The notes under the pieces were generated by a model that was not told where the DNA came from, searched no databases, and saw only the letters and a list, made by a program, of their open reading frames with translations. Shown here one piece after another: positions 56,001 through 64,000 of a stretch of 64,000 nucleotides of DNA (positions are counted from its first letter, which is position 1; every line of letters begins with the position of its first letter). A program made the position numbers and the translations under genes. Origin of the DNA: Tritrichomonas musculus (taxonomy: Eukaryota > Parabasalia > Tritrichomonadida > Tritrichomonadidae). The stretch lies in assembly GCA_039105265.1 (NCBI GenBank), contig JAPFFF010000034.1, forward strand, positions 930,001 through 994,000, given 5' to 3'.

Positions 56001-59000
56001 AATATTCGAATTGAGCACTTGGTGTTGAACCCCAACTTTTACGATCTTCATAATTAAAAACTTTCTTATATTTTGTTTCTAAGTCTTTGATTTTAATCAT
56101 AATTTTCAAAAAATTGAGAACATTATTTACTTTATATTTTTGTTCTTTCTCAATATCTTCTAATTTCTTTGCAGTATCTTTATATTTGTCTTCATATTCA
56201 TTATAGAGACCGTTTATATTTGTTGAAGTCTTTAATTGATTTTGATTTGTTTCATATCTCTCTAATTCTCTTTGCATTTTACTAATATCTTCCGAATTTT
56301 CTCCATAATCTTTTTCATTAAAATCTTTATCTAATTTTTGTAATTTGAGTTTCAATATTTTGTAATTCATCATATTCAAACAACCCGTAGAATCAGTCTT
56401 ATATTTGGTAACGATATCTTGAACTGATAATTTTTCTGTATTAAATCTTCTATTATATTCATCTAATGTGTTTTTGAAGTTAGGAAGTGTATAATAATAT
56501 GTATTATAAATTCGAAAGAACTCGTCAAGTTTTTCTATTTGATCTTTTTTGGATAATTTTGAAGACCATGTATCATCTGGAAAATCTTCCTCGAATTTCT
56601 TTTTTCTATTTTCGAATACAATTTCTTCATAGACTTTATCAATATTTCCGTCATATTTTTTATGAACTTCTTCCCATTTATGCAATTGATCTTTCGGTTC
56701 TTGATAACGATTCCAATGTTCTACTTCTGGCATTAATTTTTCCCATTTTGGTTTAATATCTCTTGTTTCTTTCATCTTCAAATCGAAAAATTTATATCTT
56801 TCTTTTTCATTTTTGAATGTGTTCATCTTTGTATCTGGTTTCAATCCTACTTCTTCACAAAACGCTTTGTATTCTGATTCCCAAATTTCATTTTGCAAAT
56901 ATCGTCTAGCGTCTAACACATCATCATCTGGATTATCAGAATCAATATATCTATTAAATAAATCATCTATAGAAACTTCTTGTTTTTGATTGACTAATAG
57001 TCTCTGAATGTCACCATCAATCCGAAATTTCTCATATCGTTTTATGTAATTATTGATTTTATTAGCTAATTTTGCATTTGTTACTTGATAATTAGTTTCG
57101 AAATTTGGATATTCTTTCCCTGTAAATTTTCCCCAAATTTTCGTTAAAATTTTATAATAAACAATATCTTTATTGTACTTATCATCGATCATCATTTGTT
57201 CTATTGTTGGAAGAGTCGAATCAACGTTCTCTTTTGCATAATCATACCATTTTCGAACTTCACTATCCCAAAGTATTGAATTTTTCTTTATATCAATTTC
57301 ACTCTTTTTATTCTCTAAAGCTTTCAAATATGTTTCCCATTTTCCATCAAAATTTTTAGGGAAATTCTCTTTTGACAACTGATAAGTAGTTTCTAGTTCA
57401 TGTTCTAACAATACACATTTCATTGCATTTGTACAATTTATATAACTTCCATAAAGTCGTTTAATATCAGTAGCATCATAATGTGAATGTTTAATATCAT
57501 TATATTGATTTAATAATTGTTGAAAACTTACTGATTGAAATGCCGTATCATCTTTTGAGACATTATTAAAAATCTCTTTCAATTTTGTTATACCGGCTAA
57601 AGATATTGGTACATCTTTTATATCATTATTATCTGACGTAATTGCATTTATTTTTCCAACATATGTCCAATATTCTAAATAAATTTTTGCTGATTGAACA
57701 TTATCTTTAAACTTTTTCACTAACCATAAATGATTTAGAGTGTCTTGACCCGACTCTGCATTATAACAATTTAATTTTATTTGTAATTCATTATCTACTT
57801 TATAATCTTTATAATTTTTCAATAACTTTTCAATTTCATGAATATGTGCTAATTTTTGATCGTTATTTGGATCTGTTTCTTTTATTGAATAATCTTCTTG
57901 AAATTCTTCACGATATTTCTCTAATAAATAGTGATATTTTAAATCTATTTTTGCTGATTCATAATCTAATCCATATTTGATTTTACATTGATTAATTGTT
58001 TGAGTTGATCTATCGTCGGAATGATTTGATCGATAATCAGAATGAATTTTCAAAAAGGCTGGTGAATTCCAAGAAGCTGTGTTCTCATCTTCAATTTTTG
58101 AAACAAAATTTAATAACCAATTTAATCTTGATGTTAAATCTTTTTCGTCAATATCGTGATATGGAGCAAAATTTACATCTCCTCTCGGTAATTCTTCGTC
58201 TTCATTTCTTCCGAGAGCCACCAATAATGTTTTCTTATTTTTCTCAATTTCTAAATATTTCATTGCATCAGCTGGTTTTTCAAATTCATCTTTCAAATCT
58301 TCATAACTCTTTTTTGAATTTATTCGACCTTCATTTTGATATCTTTCTAATGTTGATTTCACATTTGAATTTTCCCAATCATCATTCTTTTTACGATAAT
58401 CTTCCGCGGCTAAAATAATATTATTGTATTCTGTTGAAACATTTGAATTATTAGTATTTGAATCAGGTATATATCTTTTTCCAACGAATTGTTGGTAATA
58501 TTTCTTAGCTAATGGAATTAAATAATTTTTATACATTTTGTCTTCATCCCATGAAAAATCATATTTCAACCCTGTTTTATTTTCCTCTTTCAATGCTTCT
58601 AGATAAAAAACATGATTTCGAAAATCAGTGTTTGATTCCCAATTTGATTTTGAATTTGAAAAATTGGTAACACTTGATTGAATATTATTTAAAAATGTAG
58701 ATTGATTGACTGCATCACCTTGATTCACAACTGTTTGCAAAAATGAATTAATATCTGAATATTTTTGACTTCCATTCATATTTTCGATTTCTTGATTTCC
58801 TTCATAAGCTGCGAAGAATTGTAAACATCTATTCAAATCTCCATAAAATTTTCCAAATAAATAATACAACGCTGATTGTTCAGAACCTCCAAATTTATTT
58901 TTGTATTTTGTTAAATAAGGTAATAAAGTTGGATTCCCTACCCATTGTCGACTATAAATCGGATAATACTGACTATAAAAATTGTTTAACGCTTGATAAG

Positions 59001-62000
59001 CCGATTCAATTGTTCCACCATTTCTAACAATATAATTCTTTAAATTTACCTCTTCATGAGGATTAACATTTGCCCAAAATTGATAACCCGGAGTTAATTT
59101 TAAAATCGCATTTCTTGCCTTATAATTATCACCAAATTCAGTTCTCCAATCTTCAGCACTTTTGAAATCATTTGGAAAATGTGGTTTCCATACTTCACGA
59201 ATAGCTCTTTCTAAACTATCATTGAATTCCACAGAATTAATTTTTGATTGAATTTGATTACGTAAAGACTGTGTTAATTTAAGAATATCATCTGTTGGAC
59301 GAGCAGTTGCAAAAATTCTTTCAGCAGTTAATTTTTCGTGATCTGGAGCAATCTCATTATATTCATTCAAAGCTAGATTGAAATTCCGATCTGTTTTAAT
59401 TGATCGATAAAGTGGCTCTTTTCTTAGAAATTCTTTTTGTAATTTATCCAATGCTTTGAATATATTTGAATGATATTGAGCATGATCCCAAGTGGCAGGC
59501 ATTGTGTTTGGAGGATACATTAATCTTATTTGTTGATACATCATTTCACCTTGCAAATATGCATAAAATTTAGCTCCGTCTTCCTCAAATTTGTCTTCTT
59601 GAATATATGACCATTCACTTTGAGGGAAAATGTCTGGATATGTATTTGATAAATATACTTTCAACTCATCAATTTTTATATTATCTTCTGGTGACATTTG
59701 ACCAAAATTTGATCTCATTAACAAATTCAAATTTGAACTCTCTCGATTGCTCTTATAAAAATTATCAAAATCGACTCTTGTTTGAAACTGACTCCAATTT
59801 TTTCCAAAACCAATATATCTCGTCTTTGCATCAATAAATTTATCAACATCTTCAACTCTATCACAATGACCAACAATTTCTTTAATTAATGTTTCTTTTT
59901 CAACCGAGTTTCTTCCTTGACAATATTGATCAATTTTCAATCGAAAATTACTATCACTCAATATCGCATTTCTTTTTTGTTTCAATAATTCTAATTCTTC
60001 TCTCATTTTTTGATTTTGTTGGTTTTCAGGCTCATTTGTAATTTTCAGAAGATTCAAAGGATTATATTCAATTATTTCTAAACGAACTTCATATTCCTCA
60101 GCTAATTCAAATAAACGTGGAACTTCATGACCCGCATCTTGAAATGTTTTCATTCCTAAATAGATATTACTTATATTTTGAGAATTCCATTTTCTAAATA
60201 ATTCTCCCATTTTCTTAAATTGAGGTAATAACGATTGTAATTTTGCTTCTAATTGTGAATAATTTCGGTTAACTTCAGGATAAGATCGGAATAACAATTC
60301 AATTACTTTTTCATTAATATACGAATTATCGAAATCTGGAAATGCTGATTGAAAACACTCAGTCAATTTATTATTAACATTTTGTATAAGATTTCCTGTT
60401 TCTCTATTTTTTTGTTGAATATGAGCTTTTATTACATTAATTTGTTGATCAATTGGGAGATTTGAATGTTCTCGAATCATATCATACCATTTTGCCTGTG
60501 TAAATTCTTGACCATATGCTTCTCGAAATGTATCCTCTAATTTATTTAATTCTAAACGTTCTTTCAGGGTTTTAACAATTTCTGTATTTCTTTCAATTTT
60601 TTCATTGATATTTGATAAAACTGTATCTTGATTGTAAGTTGTTGCCACTTTGTTCAATATATGTTGAAGAATTGATGCTGAATCAATTTCTTTATTTGTT
60701 ATTTGATATTTTTGTACATAAGTTCTTTCCAAATTCTGAATTTTTGTTTGAATTAATTGTTCTTTTGTTTCCCAATTTCTTACCCATTCATTGAATTTTC
60801 TATCTCTCTCCTGAATATTTTCAATATCTAAAATCGGTTTCACCTCTGTATCACGAATTCCCTCAACAGTAAATGGTCGACCAGAATTTGATATTAAACG
60901 ATGAATTTGATTTCCATAATGATTTATTTGTTGATCTTTTGCATTTGCTTCTCGGCTTTCCATATCATTTTTCAGTTCATTAAATAGATTTTCACCATTT
61001 TGAGGAGTTGATTGAACTTGATTAATAAAACTTTGTTTGACAGCGGTTAGATTCACTTTTTCAACACTTGATACAATTCCATGAATAAAATTAATATTTT
61101 CAATCTTTGTTCCAATTTCATTATTGAATCTCTGAATCCAATTTGTAACTGCTGAATTTCGCCTTTGCAGTAATTCTCTACCTAACTCAGATAAATAACT
61201 GTCTTTATTTTGACTTGATAGATATTCTGCATATTTTGTTCTTATTTCTTCGTCTGTTGATACAATACCATTATTATCATACAATTGTCGAATTCTTTGA
61301 GTTATTGCTTGTTCGTTATGATGATCTAAATAATCTTGTGAATCCTCTTTAATATTTTGTAACTCTTCACCTTTCTGTTCATTTCTCAAATTATCACCAT
61401 TTACATAATTTTCAATTAATCTTGTTCTTTCTGAATTCATATCATTTTGAGTTATCCTTTCAGCTCTTACTAGATTTTCAATTGTTATAGTTATTGTTTC
61501 CATTCGATTATTTTTAATTGTACTCCACCTTCTGAACTCATTTTGAATTTGCGATTTCACACCACCTTCTTTATTGAATTTATTTTCCATTTTATCTCTT
61601 CTGCTACGAGTATTTCGATCATTAAATTCATCATCATTTGTCCAATATTGATGAGCTAATTCTTGAATATATTTCTCTGAAAAATTGAATGCTCCCAAAA
61701 CTCTTCGAATTTCTGCATAAGTTTTATTTCCATATTCTTGAAAATCATGATAGAATTCATTTTGAAATGTCTTTGTATCAATAAATTCTCTTAATGCATT
61801 TTTTGTTGGATATTCTTGATAAACCATTTGATTTATCCAACTATCTTTATCCGGTCCTAAGTTTTCATGTTGAGATCCTATCTCCCAAAGTTTTCCTAGT
61901 TTCCCTTTCAAATCATTCAATTGTCCATTCCATTCATTTCTCATCTGATTTACTGATCTTTCTGATTGCTCTGTAAAACCTCTTCCATTCAATTCATCTA

Positions 62001-64000
62001 CTGATTCCTGATCTGTTATTTGATCATTTGTTCCTAATGACCATTTTAAATAAGCTCTCATATATTCAATCATTATTATCCAATACATTTCTGGATAAGC
62101 TTTTGTTAATTGTGCGGTTATTTCACTTGGTTGTTTTATTGAATTCATATTTATATTATGAAATTCTCTATCAATTATACTCATAAATTGATTTATTTCA
62201 ATATTGTCTTTATTAAAAAATGGATTTTCATCTTGAAGAACCTGTAAATAACGTTGCCAAGTGTCTCTTTGTTCGATTCTTGTTTGAGCTAAAAATCTTT
62301 CCCATTGATTATCGTTATTTCCTCTTTCTTGATCCGTTGACCCTTGATTCAATTCTTGTTCAGGTAATTGTATTGGTTGAACCCCTTCTTCTAAAATTTC
62401 TTGATTTTCTGCTTCATTTTGAATTTCTTGTTCTTCAGCTTTTGCCTCATCTAACCAAATTTTTTCTCTTTTTTTTGTTTTTTCAGCAATCCATTGTTTG
62501 TGCATCATGTTTATGATATTTGGGTTATTTGCATACAATTCCTCCATTGATACTTGAGTTTCCCATAACTTGTCATTTGCAATCATAAATAACGTTTGAT
62601 CCTGGTCAAGATTGGGTTCAGATGATAAAAATGTTTGTAACTCTTGTTTTATGTCTTTATCTAAATTTGAAAACATTTGTGGTAATAAATCTATCACTTT
62701 ATCCAAACCTATTTCACCAGTATATGCTTTCATTAAACACAAATTATATGCAGTTTCACCAATTATTCGACGATAAGCTTGATTTTTATCATTTTTGTTG
62801 TAACTATTCATTATATTTTCTATTGCTTTTGACGAGTATGGATATTGTCTAAATTGCTCAACACAATTTTTTATTCGGGTATCTTCTGGAGTTGTCGTAT
62901 CATGAATGTAATCTTGGATAACATACCAAATATTCAAATGTAATAAGGCAACATTTCTTTCGTCTGTACTTCCTTTCATTAAAGCTGCACCTCTTTCTGG
63001 ATTGATTTCCGCAATTTCTTGAATTAACATGGTACAAATTGTTGTGTATCTATCATCGATATCAACCCCTTTCTTGTCGACTATTTCTTCCAACATTTTC
63101 ATTTGATCTTGTACGTTATCAGGTGATATCGGGGTGCATTCTAATGTTAACTTTTCCATTAATAATTTCTCACAAAGATCTTTGATATCTTTTTGTCGTG
63201 CCATTGAATGAATCACTTTTTGTCTGAGTTGTGCCTTAAATGTCCATTGATCTTGTTCGTTATTCCAAAGTAATACTTTTTGCAAAATAAAGTTTCTCGT
63301 TTCATCCCATTTATCACCATAAACCAGGTCATTATAATTGGTTACATTAAACTTTTCACAATCAGTTAATAAAATATTCAAATATTGTGAAAAGACTGAA
63401 GGATCAAACCAGTTTTTATTTTCAAAATGAATATATTTTATTAAAGCAACTGTGAATAAAGTTTGAACATTTTCATGATTTTTTTCCAAATTTTGTAAAA
63501 CTGTTAGAATTCCTTTTAGATTATTCAATACATACATTGCACCGTCTTGTTCAGCTCCTGCTAAAGATATATAATCATCTGCTCGAATGTCCATTCTTTC
63601 TTTCGGAAGGAATCGGAATTGACGTTGTTCATTTGTTCCTTTATTTTCATATATTATTGTTCTTGATATTTTTGAATTTAACGCATCACAAACCTCAAAA
63701 ATTGCGTCTGAATTCAATAAACTTATTAAAACCTGTTTATTCAATTCGCCCCAAGATTGTTGAATAAATGCTTTGTAAAATCTCATATAAAGAGGATTGT
63801 AAGGTTTCCCACTAAATGAATAAATATAGAGATCCCCTAATTGAAAAGTTGCATCGAAAGCTTGATCTAACTTTCTTCCTGGGTCCATATGAAAAGCGTG
63901 TTGAACCAATTCATACAATTCTCTTGTTTCTTTATAATTCAAACATATATCATAATCTGTTGGATCAACTGGCAAATAATGACTTCTATCAAATTTAATA
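53047..64000 (-). CDS. Giant repeat protein, at least 3,650 codons, N-terminus beyond window
   Basis: One open frame across the last 10.9 kb, still open at the window edge, so the true start is outside. Most of it is helical and charged. From roughly the middle onward a degenerate module of about 90-120 residues recurs at least nine times, with the signature LxxYN, then a (T/S)IxD(I/L)xxKY helix, then AxxYLxxxxLxxKYxxxF, often followed by W-rich linkers. Examples are LDEYNRRFNTEKLSVQDIV, LVDLYNDSHGLTGDNVKSID, LLNQYNDIKHSHYDATDIK and LINKYNSKNKDKPIPAEYF. The C-terminal 350 residues are disordered: a threonine run, then K/P-rich motifs. No enzymatic domain is recognised. By size and repeats it may be a scaffold, tape-measure-like or entry protein; this is inference. 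Confidence 0.75.
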   Translation of the reverse strand, partial: IKFDRSHYLPVDPTDYDICLNYKETRELYELVQHAFHMDPGRKLDQAFDATFQLGDLYIYSFSGKPYNPLYMRFYKAFIQQSWGELNKQVLISLLNSDAIFEVCDALNSKISRTIIYENKGTNEQRQFRFLPKERMDIRADDYISLAGAEQDGAMYVLNNLKGILTVLQNLEKNHENVQTLFTVALIKYIHFENKNWFDPSVFSQYLNILLTDCEKFNVTNYNDLVYGDKWDETRNFILQKVLLWNNEQDQWTFKAQLRQKVIHSMARQKDIKDLCEKLLMEKLTLECTPISPDNVQDQMKMLEEIVDKKGVDIDDRYTTICTMLIQEIAEINPERGAALMKGSTDERNVALLHLNIWYVIQDYIHDTTTPEDTRIKNCVEQFRQYPYSSKAIENIMNSYNKNDKNQAYRRIIGETAYNLCLMKAYTGEIGLDKVIDLLPQMFSNLDKDIKQELQTFLSSEPNLDQDQTLFMIANDKLWETQVSMEELYANNPNIINMMHKQWIAEKTKKREKIWLDEAKAEEQEIQNEAENQEILEEGVQPIQLPEQELNQGSTDQERGNNDNQWERFLAQTRIEQRDTWQRYLQVLQDENPFFNKDNIEINQFMSIIDREFHNINMNSIKQPSEITAQLTKAYPEMYWIIMIEYMRAYLKWSLGTNDQITDQESVDELNGRGFTEQSERSVNQMRNEWNGQLNDLKGKLGKLWEIGSQHENLGPDKDSWINQMVYQEYPTKNALREFIDTKTFQNEFYHDFQEYGNKTYAEIRRVLGAFNFSEKYIQELAHQYWTNDDEFNDRNTRSRRDKMENKFNKEGGVKSQIQNEFRRWSTIKNNRMETITITIENLVRAERITQNDMNSERTRLIENYVNGDNLRNEQKGEELQNIKEDSQDYLDHHNEQAITQRIRQLYDNNGIVSTDEEIRTKYAEYLSSQNKDSYLSELGRELLQRRNSAVTNWIQRFNNEIGTKIENINFIHGIVSSVEKVNLTAVKQSFINQVQSTPQNGENLFNELKNDMESREANAKDQQINHYGNQIHRLISNSGRPFTVEGIRDTEVKPILDIENIQERDRKFNEWVRNWETKEQLIQTKIQNLERTYVQKYQITNKEIDSASILQHILNKVATTYNQDTVLSNINEKIERNTEIVKTLKERLELNKLEDTFREAYGQEFTQAKWYDMIREHSNLPIDQQINVIKAHIQQKNRETGNLIQNVNNKLTECFQSAFPDFDNSYINEKVIELLFRSYPEVNRNYSQLEAKLQSLLPQFKKMGELFRKWNSQNISNIYLGMKTFQDAGHEVPRLFELAEEYEVRLEIIEYNPLNLLKITNEPENQQNQKMREELELLKQKRNAILSDSNFRLKIDQYCQGRNSVEKETLIKEIVGHCDRVEDVDKFIDAKTRYIGFGKNWSQFQTRVDFDNFYKSNRESSNLNLLMRSNFGQMSPEDNIKIDELKVYLSNTYPDIFPQSEWSYIQEDKFEEDGAKFYAYLQGEMMYQQIRLMYPPNTMPATWDHAQYHSNIFKALDKLQKEFLRKEPLYRSIKTDRNFNLALNEYNEIAPDHEKLTAERIFATARPTDDILKLTQSLRNQIQSKINSVEFNDSLERAIREVWKPHFPNDFKSAEDWRTEFGDNYKARNAILKLTPGYQFWANVNPHEEVNLKNYIVRNGGTIESAYQALNNFYSQYYPIYSRQWVGNPTLLPYLTKYKNKFGGSEQSALYYLFGKFYGDLNRCLQFFAAYEGNQEIENMNGSQKYSDINSFLQTVVNQGDAVNQSTFLNNIQSSVTNFSNSKSNWESNTDFRNHVFYLEALKEENKTGLKYDFSWDEDKMYKNYLIPLAKKYYQQFVGKRYIPDSNTNNSNVSTEYNNIILAAEDYRKKNDDWENSNVKSTLERYQNEGRINSKKSYEDLKDEFEKPADAMKYLEIEKNKKTLLVALGRNEDEELPRGDVNFAPYHDIDEKDLTSRLNWLLNFVSKIEDENTASWNSPAFLKIHSDYRSNHSDDRSTQTINQCKIKYGLDYESAKIDLKYHYLLEKYREEFQEDYSIKETDPNNDQKLAHIHEIEKLLKNYKDYKVDNELQIKLNCYNAESGQDTLNHLWLVKKFKDNVQSAKIYLEYWTYVGKINAITSDNNDIKDVPISLAGITKLKEIFNNVSKDDTAFQSVSFQQLLNQYNDIKHSHYDATDIKRLYGSYINCTNAMKCVLLEHELETTYQLSKENFPKNFDGKWETYLKALENKKSEIDIKKNSILWDSEVRKWYDYAKENVDSTLPTIEQMMIDDKYNKDIVYYKILTKIWGKFTGKEYPNFETNYQVTNAKLANKINNYIKRYEKFRIDGDIQRLLVNQKQEVSIDDLFNRYIDSDNPDDDVLDARRYLQNEIWESEYKAFCEEVGLKPDTKMNTFKNEKERYKFFDLKMKETRDIKPKWEKLMPEVEHWNRYQEPKDQLHKWEEVHKKYDGNIDKVYEEIVFENRKKKFEEDFPDDTWSSKLSKKDQIEKLDEFFRIYNTYYYTLPNFKNTLDEYNRRFNTEKLSVQDIVTKYKTDSTGCLNMMNYKILKLKLQKLDKDFNEKDYGENSEDISKMQRELERYETNQNQLKTSTNINGLYNEYEDKYKDTAKKLEDIEKEQKYKVNNVLNFLKIMIKIKDLETKYKKVFNYEDRKSWGSTPSAQFEYLEKIEKRYQKEKEKLDSFRGIDKLVDLYNDSHGLTGDNVKSIDDIFAENEYHCYKTYQTLLLTKYNYLNPKAPKDDSYTGSPKKFCEELEKEISEIERVYDKFKGKDGWMKLSLDEREKIIQNYKDEDTGNYKIELQGELQKYKKIFNLDFPIDSTIKQWNKEGRDIKYLKNYLAYVNKYSENNEYHELINKYNSKNKDKPIPAEYFTPYDKMKYATLEPLRQRYETAFGMDITINQMMQYAKYLKTTYGVNWRVQDENLDFDFNIAKIANKANIVWREYENYLGHTKKNRVDFDTAIKSYKTQNGIGTLTIQDMKQFIKEVKDLSKKSKTDSKNKLIDSIDSINKNKDKDHQISTDMLEKLSVNSDNLDALQTIIEFIPDYENHFNKKVNPNDLNSFHEDPKNPNWIHVLEKIAFLPLIDDHNSIEKKNGKMSRDSVESVVKKYILNKDPTNPLKDSDVKIDHIRPAYEEYKKEVTKEKEEYFKTMLSEYHKHTDDSSETYQNLVQLYPNLDDLERYLKLNRYIFKTNKIYKQLKEHYKKEHTPLKYSDYQDKPVNNLEPTIIILQNLEKEAQKEWDEEKKKDDKEKEHKKKVELKLSDLNSMRRKVGLTEIGFERYKNMETDTALSDINNMMNEARQKESEKNSNNNTSVGIGGALRNNFIGTTMNKPAATTTPATTTTTTTTTTDTNTMPTINDGSEKKEESVWSKNYEGGITSLIQQSAKGISIRSLLMEQQKKNKLNGKTSIMSQFNENAPPKPVVPYSSNSNTNNLFSSKTTMTEEKETPIEKKPIVSPISEKPMTLTKIEPGKKINLLPTKVDQPEVVKTKNNMIQVLPRRGRKNLPLRFKAKEEMEQQQKAIEKVEEESEEVEIKPKKPTINTKAKSSKQFKKQKSERTKLLKKNSKAKKKKDDDDEVISEKSTIDKEDISKKKTKTKPLQRKVDAIVPKPTITPIPESIPKTIINSKNNNRRKTSNRSQTNSENI
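53928..54000 (-). repeat. Threonine-coding microsatellite
   Basis: A run of GTT/GTC/GTG-type triplets (minus strand ACA, ACG, ACC) encoding about ten consecutive Thr within a T/A/P-rich linker of the giant protein. Confidence 0.8.

Larger units (their letters stand above)
17524..64000. mobile_element. Giant Polinton/Maverick element, right end outside the window
   Basis: Family assignment rests on the co-occurrence of a retroviral-type integrase (21919-23307), protein-primed family B polymerase (30885-34544), A32/FtsK-type packaging ATPase (51555-52418) and a pair of capsid-type proteins (47179-50725). The left edge is only bracketed between about 17.1 and 18.04 kb; 17524 marks a hairpin near that edge. 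Terminal inverted repeats and target-site duplication cannot be checked because the right end is absent. At least 46 kb is visible, against the 15-25 kb usual for Polintons. Long frames are open nearly throughout, so the copy looks young and largely whole, with perhaps a couple of breaks. No adenovirus-type maturation protease is recognised in the visible part. Confidence 0.88.

Noticed and set aside
1-64000. tRNA or rRNA genes
   Set aside because: No cloverleaf with A and B boxes and no rRNA-like conserved segment was found by eye on either strand; a computed scan could still find one.

Overview
The window looks like parabasalid (trichomonad) nuclear DNA, most like Tritrichomonas foetus or a close relative. 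The DNA is strongly AT-rich and the genes are intron-poor with long open frames. Host families typical of that lineage are present: a TKL-like kinase fused to Sel1 repeats, a Sel1/BspA-type leucine-rich-repeat protein, a DUF3447/ankyrin-type protein, a TMEM62-like phosphoesterase and a bacterial-type VanX-like dipeptidase remnant. TAA, TAG and TGA are all used as stops. The species is inferred from protein families, not proven.

Positions 1-17,500 are host territory with much decayed material. In order: the 3' part of a Sel1/BspA gene; a relic of a multicopy family ending in a 51-base A tract; three near-identical hairpins; a 14-bp minisatellite; a VanX-like remnant (minus); an intact kinase/Sel1 gene; a degenerate ubiquitin gene with a decayed second unit; a broken pogo/Tigger-like DDE transposase; more relics; an ankyrin-type frame without its own ATG; and an intact TMEM62-like membrane phosphoesterase (minus).

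From about 17.5-18.0 kb to the right edge the DNA is one very large Polinton/Maverick element. At least 46 kb is visible and the right end lies outside the window. Its hallmarks are a retroviral-type integrase, a protein-primed family B DNA polymerase, an A32/FtsK-type packaging ATPase and two paralogous capsid-type proteins. It also carries an SF3/D5-like helicase, a KilA-N protein, signal-peptide and membrane proteins, SAP/AT-hook basic proteins, two fibre-like proteins over 1,000 residues and a giant protein of at least 3,650 codons built of degenerate repeats. Most frames are long and open, so the copy looks young and largely whole, with perhaps a couple of breaks.

The element has two expression blocks. 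In the left block (about 18-34.8 kb: integration, replication and small proteins) nearly every gene has a TCAYTTTT-like motif shortly before its ATG, resembling the trichomonad initiator, often below a CGGTTTTGACA box. In the right block (about 34.8-64 kb: DNA condensation, capsid, fibres, packaging, giant protein) genes instead follow T-rich then A-rich leaders such as TTTTTTAAAATG. This suggests an early/late division in which the early block borrows the host core promoter. The size, the giant repeat protein and this promoter organisation are the most novel aspects of the window.
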